Shown: positions 1 through 12,328 of the stretch, piece after piece
Position numbering within the stretch: position 1 is the stretch's first letter
How the letters are laid out: each line of letters starts with the position of its first letter
Origin: Podarcis raffonei
Lineage: Eukaryota > Chordata > Lepidosauria > Squamata > Lacertidae
Length of the DNA: 64,000 nucleotides
Reading direction: 5' to 3'
Assembly (NCBI RefSeq): GCF_027172205.1
Contig: NC_070611.1
Coordinates: 43,497,479-43,561,478 of the forward strand
Notes under the pieces: generated by a model
Databases searched by the model: none
The model's input: the letters and a program-made list of their open reading frames with translations, nothing else
What the model was told of the DNA's origin: nothing
Program-made: the position numbers and the translations under genes

Positions 1-198
1 TACTATATCCCCCCCCCAACACCATAGAACACCTGATATATTGACACTGGAGCATTGTGGGAAATTAAAAATGGCAGTTGTCCGGTGCTAATGGGAGGAA
101 TGTCACTGCCTAACAAGGATGGCGTTTCCTGTGTTGCCACAGCAAGAAGTGCTGCCGCTGTTGCCCTGCACCACTTGTCCTGCTGCTTTTGCCACTGA

Positions 199-294
199 TT
201 TCTGGTGGGATTGCGCCAATTTCCAGTGAGAGCTTGCTCTCCAAGCACTGCATGATCTCACTGGAAATTGGCGTGATTGCACCGGAAATCAGCA
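199..294. repeat. Imperfect palindrome, about 38-base arms
   Basis: CGCCAATTTCCAGTGAGA at the left arm is mirrored by TCTCACTGGAAATTGGCG at the right; with ACTGATTTC and GAAATCAGC further out, roughly 33 of 38 positions pair around a 24-base loop. Its class is not recognised. Confidence 0.65.
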
Positions 295-1510
295 CTGATG
301 CCAGTGCTGCTTCTCTGCCAGAAGAGTCCCAGCAAAACAAACCACCGCCAAGACTCAAAATGTGTACAAATAGAAGGCTCCTTCAAAAGAAGGACTGTTC
401 TCTGTAAAGTAGGACAAACAACAATCCTAGCAGTAGTTCAATGGACTTACTAAACATTGTGCTGTACTTCAACAGAACATTGCACTGCTATTGTTAAAAA
501 TATCACTGTCTCTATAAATACACTACAAATGTGAAGCCAAGTTTTCAAAGGCTTGGAATGTGGTTCGTCCAGCTAAAGCCCAGTTGATTAATCACTGAAT
601 ACTCAAAAGTGCTTTCTTCCTCAGTTTGAATTTACCGATGTGTTTTCAATCCACGCTTCTGCTTCCGCTCTAGAACCAGCTGCTCAACAATAATAATAAA
701 ATGATGAAGAGGCCTTTGTTTAATATGAGGTCTCTCTCTTCCACCCCTGTTATTTTCAACCCAACTTCTTTTCCCCAATTGAACCACATTAGCTGTAAAC
801 TTTGTTTCAATCTCAGTTTCGATCTCTGAGAATTTTAACTTGATTGAAAACAGTTTCAGGAAATAGACGTTTTAAAGGGCCAACTGTCACTGTTATTTGA
901 GATGTAGAAAGGATGCAGAGCAAAATTATCTTAAAATATTTGATAAGTTGTGCATTTCTAGTCTCTGATCGCTACCTCATTTTATACTGAGAGTCTCTCT
1001 AAAGATGCAAGGAGGGCTGGGATGGAATGGGTCAGAAAACAAACAGCTATGTGTGGTTCACCAACACCTTGACATCCTTTTTTGATGGTGACAGAGAGAG
1101 ATATTTAATGTGTTTTAATGCCTACTCTTTAAGTACCCATGAAACAGTCTTAGAATCTCAATAAGTAGATAGAGATTGCTGTATTGGCTCCAAAGGACAG
1201 AAAAACAGGTGGTATCTCCCAGTGAGGAAGTGCTGTCGTCTACAGTCTCAGGGCCTAAGGTTCAACAGAGCACAAAGGAAAGTCAAGCACTCTGCACTAT
1301 TTAAGGAGCCTCATGACTTTAGTTGCATCTGGTTTATAATTGCAGCCATGGTAGCAGGAATGTATTGCTCATTCTCTTTTAAATACAACAGGTGACCAGT
1401 CTGGAAGGTCATCCAGAATATTCATTTATTGAGGGATGTCCAGTAATCCTTGTCATGGAATACTGACTCATGCAGAATAAGGGCCGCTAGAGAAACCTGT
1501 TTAGGAAAGT
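295..1510. other. ERP27 intron sequence without recognised features
   Basis: AT-rich intronic DNA upstream of the first visible ERP27 exon. I searched it for the missing ERP27 exon that should encode the start of the b domain (human words AMEFI, VIGFF) and did not find it. Confidence 0.5.
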
Positions 1511-1627
1511 TTTTAATGTTTGAGGTTTTATTCTCTTTTTAGTGTTCTGTTGGGAGCCGCCCAGAGTGACTGGGGAAAGCCAGCCAGATGGGTGGGGTAT
1601 ATATAATAAAATTATTATTATTATTAA
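1511..1627 (+). repeat. LINE/SINE-type 3' end with (ATT)n tail
   Basis: GTTGGGAGCCGCCCAGAGTG, AGATGGGTGGGGTATA and a TTATTATTA tail. A second copy with the same words lies at 57760-57865. The shape is that of a retroposon 3' end; the family is not assigned. Confidence 0.6.
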
Positions 1628-1695
1628 CCTGCACAACTACAAGCAGCCGCTAGATGTCAGCATCCTTCACTTAAATTGCAGAACAAAAAATTTTT

Positions 1696-1871
1696 TTCCT
1701 TCCAGTAGCACCTTAAAGACCAACTAAGTTAGTTCTTGGTATGAGCTTTCGTGTGCATGCACACTTCTTCAGATACACTTCAGATACACTTCAGATATAC
1801 AAGTGTGCATGCACACGAAAGCTCATACCAAGAACTCACTTAGTTGGTCTTTAAGGTGCTACTGGAAGGAA
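1696..1871. repeat. Near-perfect 71-base hairpin (inverted copies of an interspersed repeat)
   Basis: Arms 1696-1766 and 1801-1871 are reverse complements at 70 of 71 bases by eye, with a 34-base loop made of three CTTCAGATA(C/T)A units. The arm text (AGTAGCACCTTAAAGACCAA) and the downstream TGGCAGACCAACACGGCTAC are words of an interspersed repeat I have seen in lizard and turtle DNA; no class is assigned. Confidence 0.9.
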
Positions 1872-2422
1872 ACAATTTTTTTGTTTTGACTATGGCAGAC
1901 CAACACGGCTACCTTTCTGTAACTTAAATTGCAGAGGAAAGCCAAAGCCCCAAAGAAAATCTGAGGCAGAGATTTCTGCCTACAGAGCTGCTTTCTTAGT
2001 CTTTATTTAGTACATTTTCCTGCTCTATTTTTCTCCACACACCCCCCCATATCCTCCACCTTTCTCTTTTCCTCTCATTCTACCTCTTTAAGGGTACAGC
2101 TACACTATAGACTGAAATGGCTTTGATAGTGTTATAGGGTAGTCATGGGTCCCCTCCAACTTGTGATCCTGTATTTATTAGCTTAGAATCTATAAGAAGA
2201 AACCTGCTGAACCAGCCAAAGAAGTTCCTTTGTTAAGGTAATGGCTTCAGCTGGCCAGTTAAGTACTTCCATTTGCATGTCCAAAGAGTGAGCTCTGTTG
2301 CCACACAGACTAATAGGCAAGACTTCCCATCTTACGCGGATGCCACCATCATAGGAAGGAGAACAATAAGTTGTGCCTCCCCCATTTTTTTTTCATTCTC
2401 TTTCTTCCCCTCTCCTTTTCAG

Positions 2423-2560
2423 GATCCAGAGCGACCAGAACTTTCAGAATTCCTTAAAATGGTACAAGATATGCAAGATGTACCGTTTGGGCTCTGCACC
2501 TCCTCTAATGTTCTTTCCCATTATAATGTCACAACAAACACCATCTCCCTCTTCCGAATG
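2423..2560 (+). CDS. ERP27: ERP27 coding exon (third of the gene by human numbering)
   Basis: Bounded by a pyrimidine tract plus CAG and a GTAGGT donor; 46 codons in phase 0. It encodes the middle of the b domain and carries the sequon NVT inside HYNVTTNTISLF, aligning with human HYNITGNTICLF. Confidence 0.93.
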
Positions 2561-5500
2561 GTAGGTTTTTGTTTTTTTGCTTGTAGTTCTGCTGCTTCCA
2601 GCAAACAGGTCAGTGGTGGCTGATGCCCATTGGAACTGGTAGGGTAGAAGGCAGGGAGGCCAACAGCAGGTGGCGCCATAACCAAGGACAGGCCAAGCCA
2701 ACTGATTCCAGTCTTTAACCTCTTTACTGAGTTCTACAACAAGCAACACTGAGGCAAGGAGGAGGAAGCTGATAAGCAATTCTAACCCCCTGCTTATAAG
2801 TAAGAAGGCAGGCAGGTGGAGGGTGGCTAAGTCATACTAACGTTGGTGAACAGGGCTCTATTCACCCCAATGAAGAAGCCTTCGCTGATCCAGGTGCTGC
2901 TGTAACTTGGTGTGTTAACTGGGTTCTCTTCTTCCAACAGTCTCTCGGTAGAAATCAATATTATACTCAGAAGGAGAGGCTAAGCCTTTCCAAGAGCAAC
3001 AAAAAAGACCTGGAATGTGCTAGGTAGGAATGTTGGCCCATGAAATCTGTACGCTCTACATACAAAGCATGAAGAGAACAACCCCTCCTCCATTTCTTTT
3101 AAAGGCCAATGGAATATTTTGGAAGGACTTTAGTTCAGCTATAACTTTGCTAAAATGAAGATCAAAGGCTTGCAATCCTGATTAACATATGCCCAGTAAC
3201 CATAGACTTGTAGACCTTGGCAAGACACGTATGACTGTCTCATTAAAAACAAATTCATGTCAGCTGCCCTGTGGCAATTACTAGAACCTCTATATAACAC
3301 TTGACCACTGCCTTGCTGTTCTCAGATTGAACGGTCACACGCATCTGACTTCCCTGTGCAGTGAGAAGGTCCAGGGGTGCAGAACTTAAGCGGAGTTTGA
3401 TTTCTTTGGATCAAGGGATCAGTGGAGCCGCATAGTGTGGATACGGGTCATTGGTTTAGGAATCAGAGGCAGAAAATGTAAACAGCTTGTCTATGGACAC
3501 CCTTACATGGAAAAATCAGATCTAAGCAACATGTTGTGCAAGATAACACCCCTGTATGGACACAGCCAATCAGTCTAGGCTAGGTTTTTTGATGGATACA
3601 TTTCCCCCTGTTTTCCTATCCTAATTGCTCCTTCAGTCAACTACTAGAATTCTCCCCTACCCCGAAAATATCATTGCAATAACTGTTTCAATTCTTGCCA
3701 TGCAAAACCATAGGTAAATAAATAATAGATTAAATGGCTGTTTTAGATTAAAAGCATCCAGGATTTTCCGTATTTATTTTTAAGTCGTGCTCCTATGGAT
3801 GCCCTCTGGGTCTAGGGCTAGGGTCCCAATCTCAGCAGGTATGTTAGCAAAAAAACCCCTCACCAGCAAGGCCAGGGCTGCAGATGCAGAGCAGTCCAAA
3901 CAAACCCCAGAAAATCAGTCTCGGAACCAAAACATGATCCCAAGGCAAGGCAACAGACCAAGATCAATATCACAGAGAGTTCAGGCGAGATACAACACCG
4001 CAAAGGAAATAACAAAGAGCCAGAGTCCTGTGTTGTTTCCAGCATCTGGAAAGCCCCAAAGGGAAAACTTATACATGCTGACCTCCTAGACCACATTCTA
4101 AGCACAGCTGCTAATAGTGAAGGTGTTCCAGGCATTGCTTTCTTAGAAGGAGACCCCTTACAAGCCACAGGGCGGATCTGTATCTGTAGATGCAGGCTAT
4201 ATTGCTGCCATTCAGCCCCCTAAGCCCTGGACCTTGAGAACCCCAAGTGTTCTTGAGGACTAGATGGTGGTGACTCCTCCTATGACAGTTACAATGGATC
4301 TTCAGCCCATTGTTCATTTCAAAGGACCCTTCTTGCTCCTCCAGACCCTTGGCCAGTGGTGTGTCTGATTTGTCTTCTGAGAACCCCCTGACTGACACCA
4401 GGTTGGGGCTATGCATGAGAGGTAGACCCTCAGAGGGAATAAGTTAGCTTAGGGATCAGCAAACTTTTTCAGCAGGGGGCCGGTCCATGGTCCCTCAAAC
4501 CTTGAATTCCTATGCCCCACAAATAACCCAGAGATGCATTTTAAATAAAAGGACACATTCTGCTCATGTAAAAACACGCTGATTCCCAGACCATCCGTGG
4601 GCCGGATTTAGAAGGCGAGTGGGCCGGATTTGGCCCCCGGGCCTTAGTTTGCCTACCCATGATTAGCTGGTGTGTTCACTCCCTTCCATCTCTCATGGGA
4701 CAGGCTACAGCCTATGGTGTGTTGCTGTCCTACCGCTTTCACACGTATGTTTAACTTGAACCTGCAAGACAAATAAAAGAGCAGCAGGAAGTGACTCCTG
4801 GGCATGATGTCCATTAGGGGAATCAGCTGGATCAGACTAATTAAAATGTACAGGACTTCCTGGAGTAAGCCATTAAGTCTATGGGTAGTGATGAAGTGAA
4901 ATAAAATTATGTCTGAATATCTTTTTTTAAACCCTGCACATAGAAAATGGACATGCTTGTGTAGAGTAGCATCCCTCTCTCTGATATGGTAGCTTTCTAT
5001 TGATGGTCAAACTATGGAACTCGCTCCCAATTGGATGGCTTCTTTTAATGAGGATTAGACAAATTCATGGAGGAGATAGCTGTCGAAGGCTACAGGCCAT
5101 GACTGGAGTCAGCAATGCTTCTGAATACTAGTTGCTGGAGATGCACAGGACGGAAGAGTACTCTTGCGCTCGAATCCTGCTTGCTGGTTTCCCACAGGCA
5201 ACTTAACAATGCGGCTACTGTGAGAGCAAGCTGAGGGACTAGATGGGCCACTGGCCTGATCCAGAAGGTTTGTCTTAGGTTCTTATGCTGTTGGTGTTGC
5301 ATTCAAACAAGTGTTCTTCTTCCTGCAAGCTGAAGTAGCATTACTCAAGAAGGCTGCTGCTGTTGAAGTTTGGTAAACATACTACAGAAAGGAATAGTCA
5401 GGTTAAGACTGCTGGTAGAAACTTAAGGTTGATTAATCGGAGCGGACAAAGCCATTCTGAGCACATCCTGCATCTGGCTTGAACTAATGAAACTTAGGAA

Positions 5501-8500
5501 ACAGGCAGGCAGGCAGACCTTAAGTTATCTACCTTACCAACAAACTTGTTTGCTCCTGCTCTGGAGGCTAGGACTCGAACCAATGGATTCAAGTTACAAG
5601 GAAGGAGATTCCGACTAGACGTGTGGAAAACCTTTCTGACAGTAAGAGCTGTTCGACAGCGGGATGGTCTCCTTTGGGAGGTTGCGGACTCTCCTTCCTT
5701 GAAGGTTTTTAAGCAGAGGTTGGATGGCCATCCGTCATGGATGCTTCAGCTGAGATTCCTGCATTTCAGGAGGCTGGGACTAGATGACCCTTGGGGTTCC
5801 TTTATAATTCCATGAGTCTAAGCAGTTACTTAAGGAGGAATCAGCGAATGAAGAATAGCTTGCCTTTCTGTCTATTGCTGCTGCTGCCCAGTTCTGGTAA
5901 AATATTGCAAGTGTTACTGCTTGACTCCCATCAGTTAGCACACTCTTACTTTTGCTTTATGTTGGCCCTTCATGGCAAGTCCATTTCCCCCCTGAACAAA
6001 TGCCCAAGGCAGGGACAGATCAACTAGTGTTACCTTCTAGGCTGGCTCTCTCTCTCTCTCACCTGGCTGCCTATGCTCTCTTCATCCTCCCTCTGCTACT
6101 TGCCCTTCCTGCCACTAGGCCAGCCTGGCAGAGCTTTGCTGCTGATTTCTAACTCTCTTCAGCCTTTACCAGTAGGGACTTTCAAAAGGGCTAGACAGCA
6201 AAATTCAAATCACACTAGTAAATGAGCTGTGGTCAGGAAGGTATCCCCCGCCACTCCCCTCTCTGTGGGAGAGGTGGCAAAGCTAACAATGCTCTTATTT
6301 ACTTACTGGCAGAAGCGGGAGAAGGAATGGAGGGGGTGTACAAACACAGCCCCCGTTGGTAACCTGACATTGCAGTTCATAGCAGTGCACAGGAAATCCT
6401 TCAGCTTACTTTGCGTAGGCATATTGGGAGCAGCTTCCTTGGCTAGGTAGCATCCTGGTTTGTTGTGGTCTTTTGTCAGCCCAGAAGCCATCAGGGAAGG
6501 AGGCGGCTTGCTGGGCTGTGTGTGCTGTGTGGGGTGGGGTCCGAATCCTGGGGCAGAGCAGGTTAGCGCTTCCAGTGCTGAAGAGAACTTGGTTGCTGCA
6601 GGCATAGATGCTTGCCATATCTAGATGTAGGTGTAGAGCGATGGGTTAGTTATAGCTTCCAATTTAGTACTGGAAGTTGACTATGGGTCACTCCAATCTT
6701 TTTCTTTATTAGGGAGGCAAGTCTCTATAAACAGCAGCAAGTCTCTAAAAAGCCCTTTATCCCAATTACAGTGGTACCTCGGGTTACAGACGCTTCAGGT
6801 TACAGACGCTTCAGGTTACAGACTCCGCTAACCCAGAAATAGTACCTTGGGTGAAGAACTTTGCTTCAGGATAAGAATAGAAATTGTGCGGCAGCAGTGG
6901 GAGGCCCCATTAGCTAAAGTGGTACCTCAGGTAAAGAACAGTTTCAGGTTAAGAACAGACCTCCAGAACAAATTAAGTTCTTAACCCGAGGTACCACTGT
7001 ATAATGGTGGCCTTATTCCTCACAGCTGGGCAAGGTAACTTGGTTATGCCTTCATCTGGGATTTTAAAATGTTGTGCAAGTTAGAGGCAGCTGGTAACCT
7101 ATTTGGAATGGAATACTCTCACCTTCACTCCCAAATTTATGAAGTACAATGAAATGTGGCAAGTTTGTTAGGATGACTCACCATTAACTTTGTATGTAAT
7201 TTCAACAGGTGTTACAAATGGAAACCAGATTTCACTGGCCTGTTTCCATTGGTCATAACGTTCCTCTTCCAAAGACTCTTCAAAGATCTGTACTGTGAGG
7301 GAAATAAACATCATCATTTGATTGTGGAAGGCCGACAACCTAAATACACCCTTATAGATTCATGTTTGTCCTTAACATGAGATAAACAAATAGATGCAGC
7401 TAAAACTAAACTAGGTTGACAGGGTAGATATACAGCTTTGCCAATTGTCTTGCAAAAAAGTTGAAGAATTTATATAGTTCCCTCTCAGCCTGCCTTCCCT
7501 TGAATAAATTTGGAAGAAGTGAAAAGAGGTGTGGGGAACTGAGGCAGGAGTCCGGAACAAAATATCTGTAGAATTGTGAAAAAATGCATAAGAAAATGAA
7601 TCTGACTGCAATTAATCAAACAATTATTGCTTCATTAAAACAAGTCCAGCTGTGTTCAATGGGACTTATTCCCAGAAAAGCTTGGATAGCACTGCGGCCT
7701 TAAGTTGCAATCCCTCCTCGCTTGCCTGGGAGTAAATGTCATTCAGTGCAGAAGGACCTAATTCTGGGTAGACATGGCTACTGTACTCCAATCAAACTCA
7801 TACAAGCAGTTTATGGCTCTGGCCCTGATTCAAAGGCCTATTGCTTTCAGTGAGACAAGCCTCATTCATTGTGATAAGAGTAGAACAGGGATTGTCAAAC
7901 TTCTGTCACATTTCACCCCCTTAATGGAAGAACAGACTTAATTTCCCAGGAAACGTAGGTAAAATCTGCCCTGCACTGGAGTTATTTCGATAGGTTTACT
8001 TTTTCTGCCTGTGCAACCTATTTGCATTTCCTCCCCTGTTTTTTCCAGGGTTCTCTTTGGCATGGGGTGAATTTGCATTTGGTGCCATTTTGACAGTCCC
8101 TATGGTTCTGTGAATGACAAATTCATCTTTCCATTGACTTTTCAAAAACATCCCAACAGCTTCTACTTTCAAAGGGAAAGGTACTCTGCACTTGCTCAAA
8201 AACACTGTGCCATTAAACAACAACCACAGACACACGTTCCTGGTTCCCTTCATAAATAACTGTTTCTATGCATGTACCTGTGTTAGAGCCTGTTTTAACG
8301 CCCCCCCCCACCTTTCTGCACTTTGCCTGTCTTCCAAGAACTTCAGCTTGAGATACCATCATTTTTGCAATAAAAATAACATGACTTGAGCCCTGGCCCA
8401 ATCCAGTGGGATTGGATGGGTCACACCACCCAGTGTATGTGGGTGTATATATGTTTGTAGGTATGTCAATAGAAAACACACACACGCACACAAACATACG

Positions 8501-10651
8501 ATTTTTTTCTAGACCAGGGGGGAAATGCAAAGCATTAGACTTGATCAATGTTCTTGCAGTAGTCTGCAGTCTATTCCAACCCCCAGTGAAGACGCTTTCC
8601 ACTGACTCTGGTGGTCCTTGGAACCATCCCAAAGGTTTATGTACTCTGGCTCACTTTAGTTTAGTGCCAGTCTAACACTCTTTACTTTCCATGGAGCTGC
8701 TCTTGTTTTCCTTCCAAGCTTGTGAGAGAAGACTCAGCCCTCAGTCCTCTCAGCTGTGGTGTAATGCACCAGAGTCAAGAACTAGCTCTAGGGAAAAGCA
8801 AAAGAGGACTATGTTGGTAGATCTGTTTCTGGAAATGACAACTCCATTTATGGCGTATGACAGTATACGATTTCTATCCATATATCTTTCCATATATCTC
8901 ATCCATAATATTCTTTTAAAAAATAATCACAAGGATTCAGCTTTGCCTTGCTGGGCCCATACATTAATTGAACACCTTATTATCCCTCTGGGATTTCTTG
9001 TTGAGTTTTTGTTTCCTGCCTGCCGGCCTATTAAGAGGTCCATCAGGAAGATAGATCCAGGAAGATGTCAAAGAATCTTTTCCAAAAAAACGGTATTTGT
9101 GGAGCCAGAATATTTTCTTTTCTTGATCTGCTGGAAAAATTCCTCTATTTATTGGAGAGGATTCTTGCTTGCACAATGTTTCCAGGAAATCCATACATGC
9201 CTGTGCCAGTGTTTATTAGGTTTAGAAGTAATGAAGTGAGCAGGCAAATATTTTCAAAAAGGAAAGAGATTTAGGTTGGTTTAAGATCCCTTTTCCAAAG
9301 GTCCCACAAATGTTTGCTTGCTAATCCCCATATCGCTAATGTCTAGGGCAATTTAATGCAACTGATAACAGCCACATCTGATTTTATTTTTAAAATGTTT
9401 CTATCATACCCTTCAGCTTATGGCGAAAGAGCAAATTAAAAAGTTTATTCGAGGCTCTGGGATAAATCAGTAGGATAGTCCTCATGAAAATCTTAGGCCA
9501 AAAGTGAACCATACACAGGAATACATACTGTGTGTTTGTGGGAGTGGAAAGATAATGTATTGCTGCCTCACAGCTGGGTTGCATGGAGATTAACTGTGCA
9601 GATGAATACTTGGGGCGGGGGGGCTGACGTCGTAGAACTTCCATAATCTGGCTAAGGACCGCATCCTGGGCAGGTTTGGGTGCATCATACAAATAATTTA
9701 CTGGGCCCAGAGACCATAGCTGTCAATGTTTCCCCTTTTTTAAAGGGAAATTCCCTTATTCCGAATAGGATTCCTTGCAAGAAAAGGGAAAAGTTGACAG
9801 CTATGCCAGAGACCCTGTTGGCTTTCCTGCCTCCCAGGACACATGACGTTGATTTTGCAAGTGTTTTAAGGGACAGTGTCTGGGGCAGAGTGACAATGGT
9901 GAGGCTATTTGCTTCGCTTCAGGTGGATAACAAGCAGCAAGACCTGGAAATCAAAGACAGCAGCGGAATTGACGCCACCAAGCTGAGTCGCTTTGTTCGG
10001 ATCAATGAACTCCGCTGGGTAACCGAGTACAACCCTATGGTAAGAAAGGACGTCTCTAGATCATGCTGGAGTTATACCTAGGCATTTGAATACCGAGTTC
10101 ACTTTGGAGAGAACAAACCCATGAAATTACTGCCCCTTTCTTGACCCCAGAATGAGTTAATTGAATAGTGGCAGGGATGGCCACCAACTTGGGTGGCCTT
10201 AAAAGACGAACGGACAAATCCATGGCTATCAATGGCTACTAGCCATGGTTGCTATGCTCTGACTCCACAGTTAGAGGCACCAATGGTTCAGAATACCAGT
10301 TGCTGGAAACCACAGGAGGGAAGAGGGCTCTTTTGCTTGGATCCTGCTTGCAGGTTTCCTACAAGCATCTGGCTGTCCAGTGTGAGAAGAGGATGCTGGG
10401 CTGGGTGGGCCATTGGCTTGACCCAGCAGGCTTTCCTTATGTTCTGATGTCTCTCTCCCTAAGCTTTCCTTGCATTTCCTACCTGCTGCTCCTTCAACCT
10501 TCCCGTCTTCTGCGAACTGAGAAACCGAGCGGGGAGCTTGACGCAGGGCCTAGTACGCTGGACCTCCCACAATGCTCCAAATCCCACTGCTCTTGAGCTG
10601 GAAGGCTCTTCGAGAAATGCACTCTCTGACCTTTTCTTGTCAGAATTCTGG

Positions 10652-10688
<37 letters not shown>

Positions 10689-11128
10689 TCCTTCTTTTTA
10701 TTGACACAGAGCCTCTCTCAACCCCCACCCCCCATCCTGCCAATCTCCCTGTGGGTGGGTGTAGCGCACAGGGAGGCGGCAGGTCAGCTGTAGGGTGTCC
10801 AAGGCCCTTGTTTGGCTTGTGGGAGAAGGGTGGGGGGAAAGTGCAAGGGGAAGGAAAAAGTCAGATGACAAATTATCCGCCGACAGGAAACTATGTGAGG
10901 AGCCCATTGGCAATACCAGGCGACTTGAGGTTCTTCACAGAGGGCTAGTGTGTGCAGCTCAGTCATTCTCAGTGATATATGGAGAGTTCCCGGTCTACTT
11001 TCCATGTTGTTAGCATCCAGTCTGCTTGGACTTGTGGCTTTCAAACACAGTTCAGATCGGTGCTGAAATGTTTTCCAGGCTTCTGCTATGTTTTTCTAAA
11101 TGGGAATGATAGCATCAGAAAGGTATAC

Positions 11129-11165
<37 letters not shown>

Positions 11166-12250
11166 CTTGGTTGCCATTGCAGTGGTAACACTTCCACAGG
11201 ATTTTCCATCCTTCACTTCTTAAGGTTTGCAGTCTGACTCAGAGAAGCAGCTTAAGCCAAATGGTGGTATAGATCACGTTTAGAATAAAGACTCACATAT
11301 GTTTTTTAAAAATAGGAAATATAGAATTCCATGGTGATTAAAAAGTGTACATGCAGAGTGGTAAAGAAAATACATGGAAATGGAGCAGTGAAGGCTGCAT
11401 TCTCGCATGCTGGGAGTAAGTCCCGTTGAACTTAGTTGGGTATCCTTCCTGTTAAAGAGGTAATGGACTGAGCTGAAGATCTTAAAAGCTGTGTTGGACA
11501 GGGTAGCCAGCAACCTTTAGGGCAAACACAAAGACATAAGACTGATGAACATTAAAAGGACAACTGGGATCTGCAATCTCAAATGTGAACTGTAGAGAAT
11601 CAACTTTGTCAAATGCAAACGAACAAGCAAGCAAACAAGCCCCCGCCCTCGATATATTCTTGTTCTATGCTCATGAGGCTAATAACAGGGCTGTCACATG
11701 AGGCCCTACTTTCAATACTGTTTGTGCTTGCAAAAGTTTTAGGGTGGTAACCCTGCTTCACTTCCACACCCCTTAATTTCCTGCCAAAATCTCATAATTT
11801 TTAATACCACAAATGTTCCGGTGTATTTTTGTCTGGCTTCTCTTGCGATATGACCACTTGGACAGCAATAATGTGGTAGCATAGGGGATGCATCTCAAAA
11901 CAAACAAAATGAGGATAAAACCACCACTGTTATTGTGTCAAGGTCAATATCCTGTTGCAGAATACACAGCAACCGCCACCACCATCATCATCCTCCATCT
12001 GGAGAGGACCTTGATTTAAAATATCAAGCTTTTGTCTTTTTTAAAAATATTGACTTTCTTAAAAAATAATGTTTAATTGCTTTTATTCTTACAGGTTAAA
12101 CAACAACACAAATGCAACAAAAGGCACACACACCCCTTAGGAACTAAATCTTTAATTCCACCATCAATTTGGGTCCTGGATTTGTGTTTTTGAGAAAATA
12201 TTGAGTTTCCAAATCCTCACCTGAAACATATTCTCTTACAAGCAACTCTT

Positions 12251-12328
<78 letters not shown>

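Larger units (their letters stand above)
2561..9922. other. ERP27 intron between visible exons 1 and 2
   Basis: 7.4 kb holding the hAT copy at 4450, CR1 pieces at 5000 and 5560, and the TA-flanked element at 6769. The stretches 2561-4449 and 7002-9922 otherwise show no feature I can name; the 182-codon frame at 8691-9239 has no recognisable domain. Confidence 0.6.

Noticed and set aside
8691-9239. 182-codon open frame in an ERP27 intron
   Set aside because: No domain, low-complexity stretches and no splice or promoter context; consistent with chance in AT-rich DNA.
12254-12324. Tandem repeats considered as a CRISPR-like array
   Set aside because: They are plain dinucleotide microsatellites in vertebrate DNA with no spacer structure.
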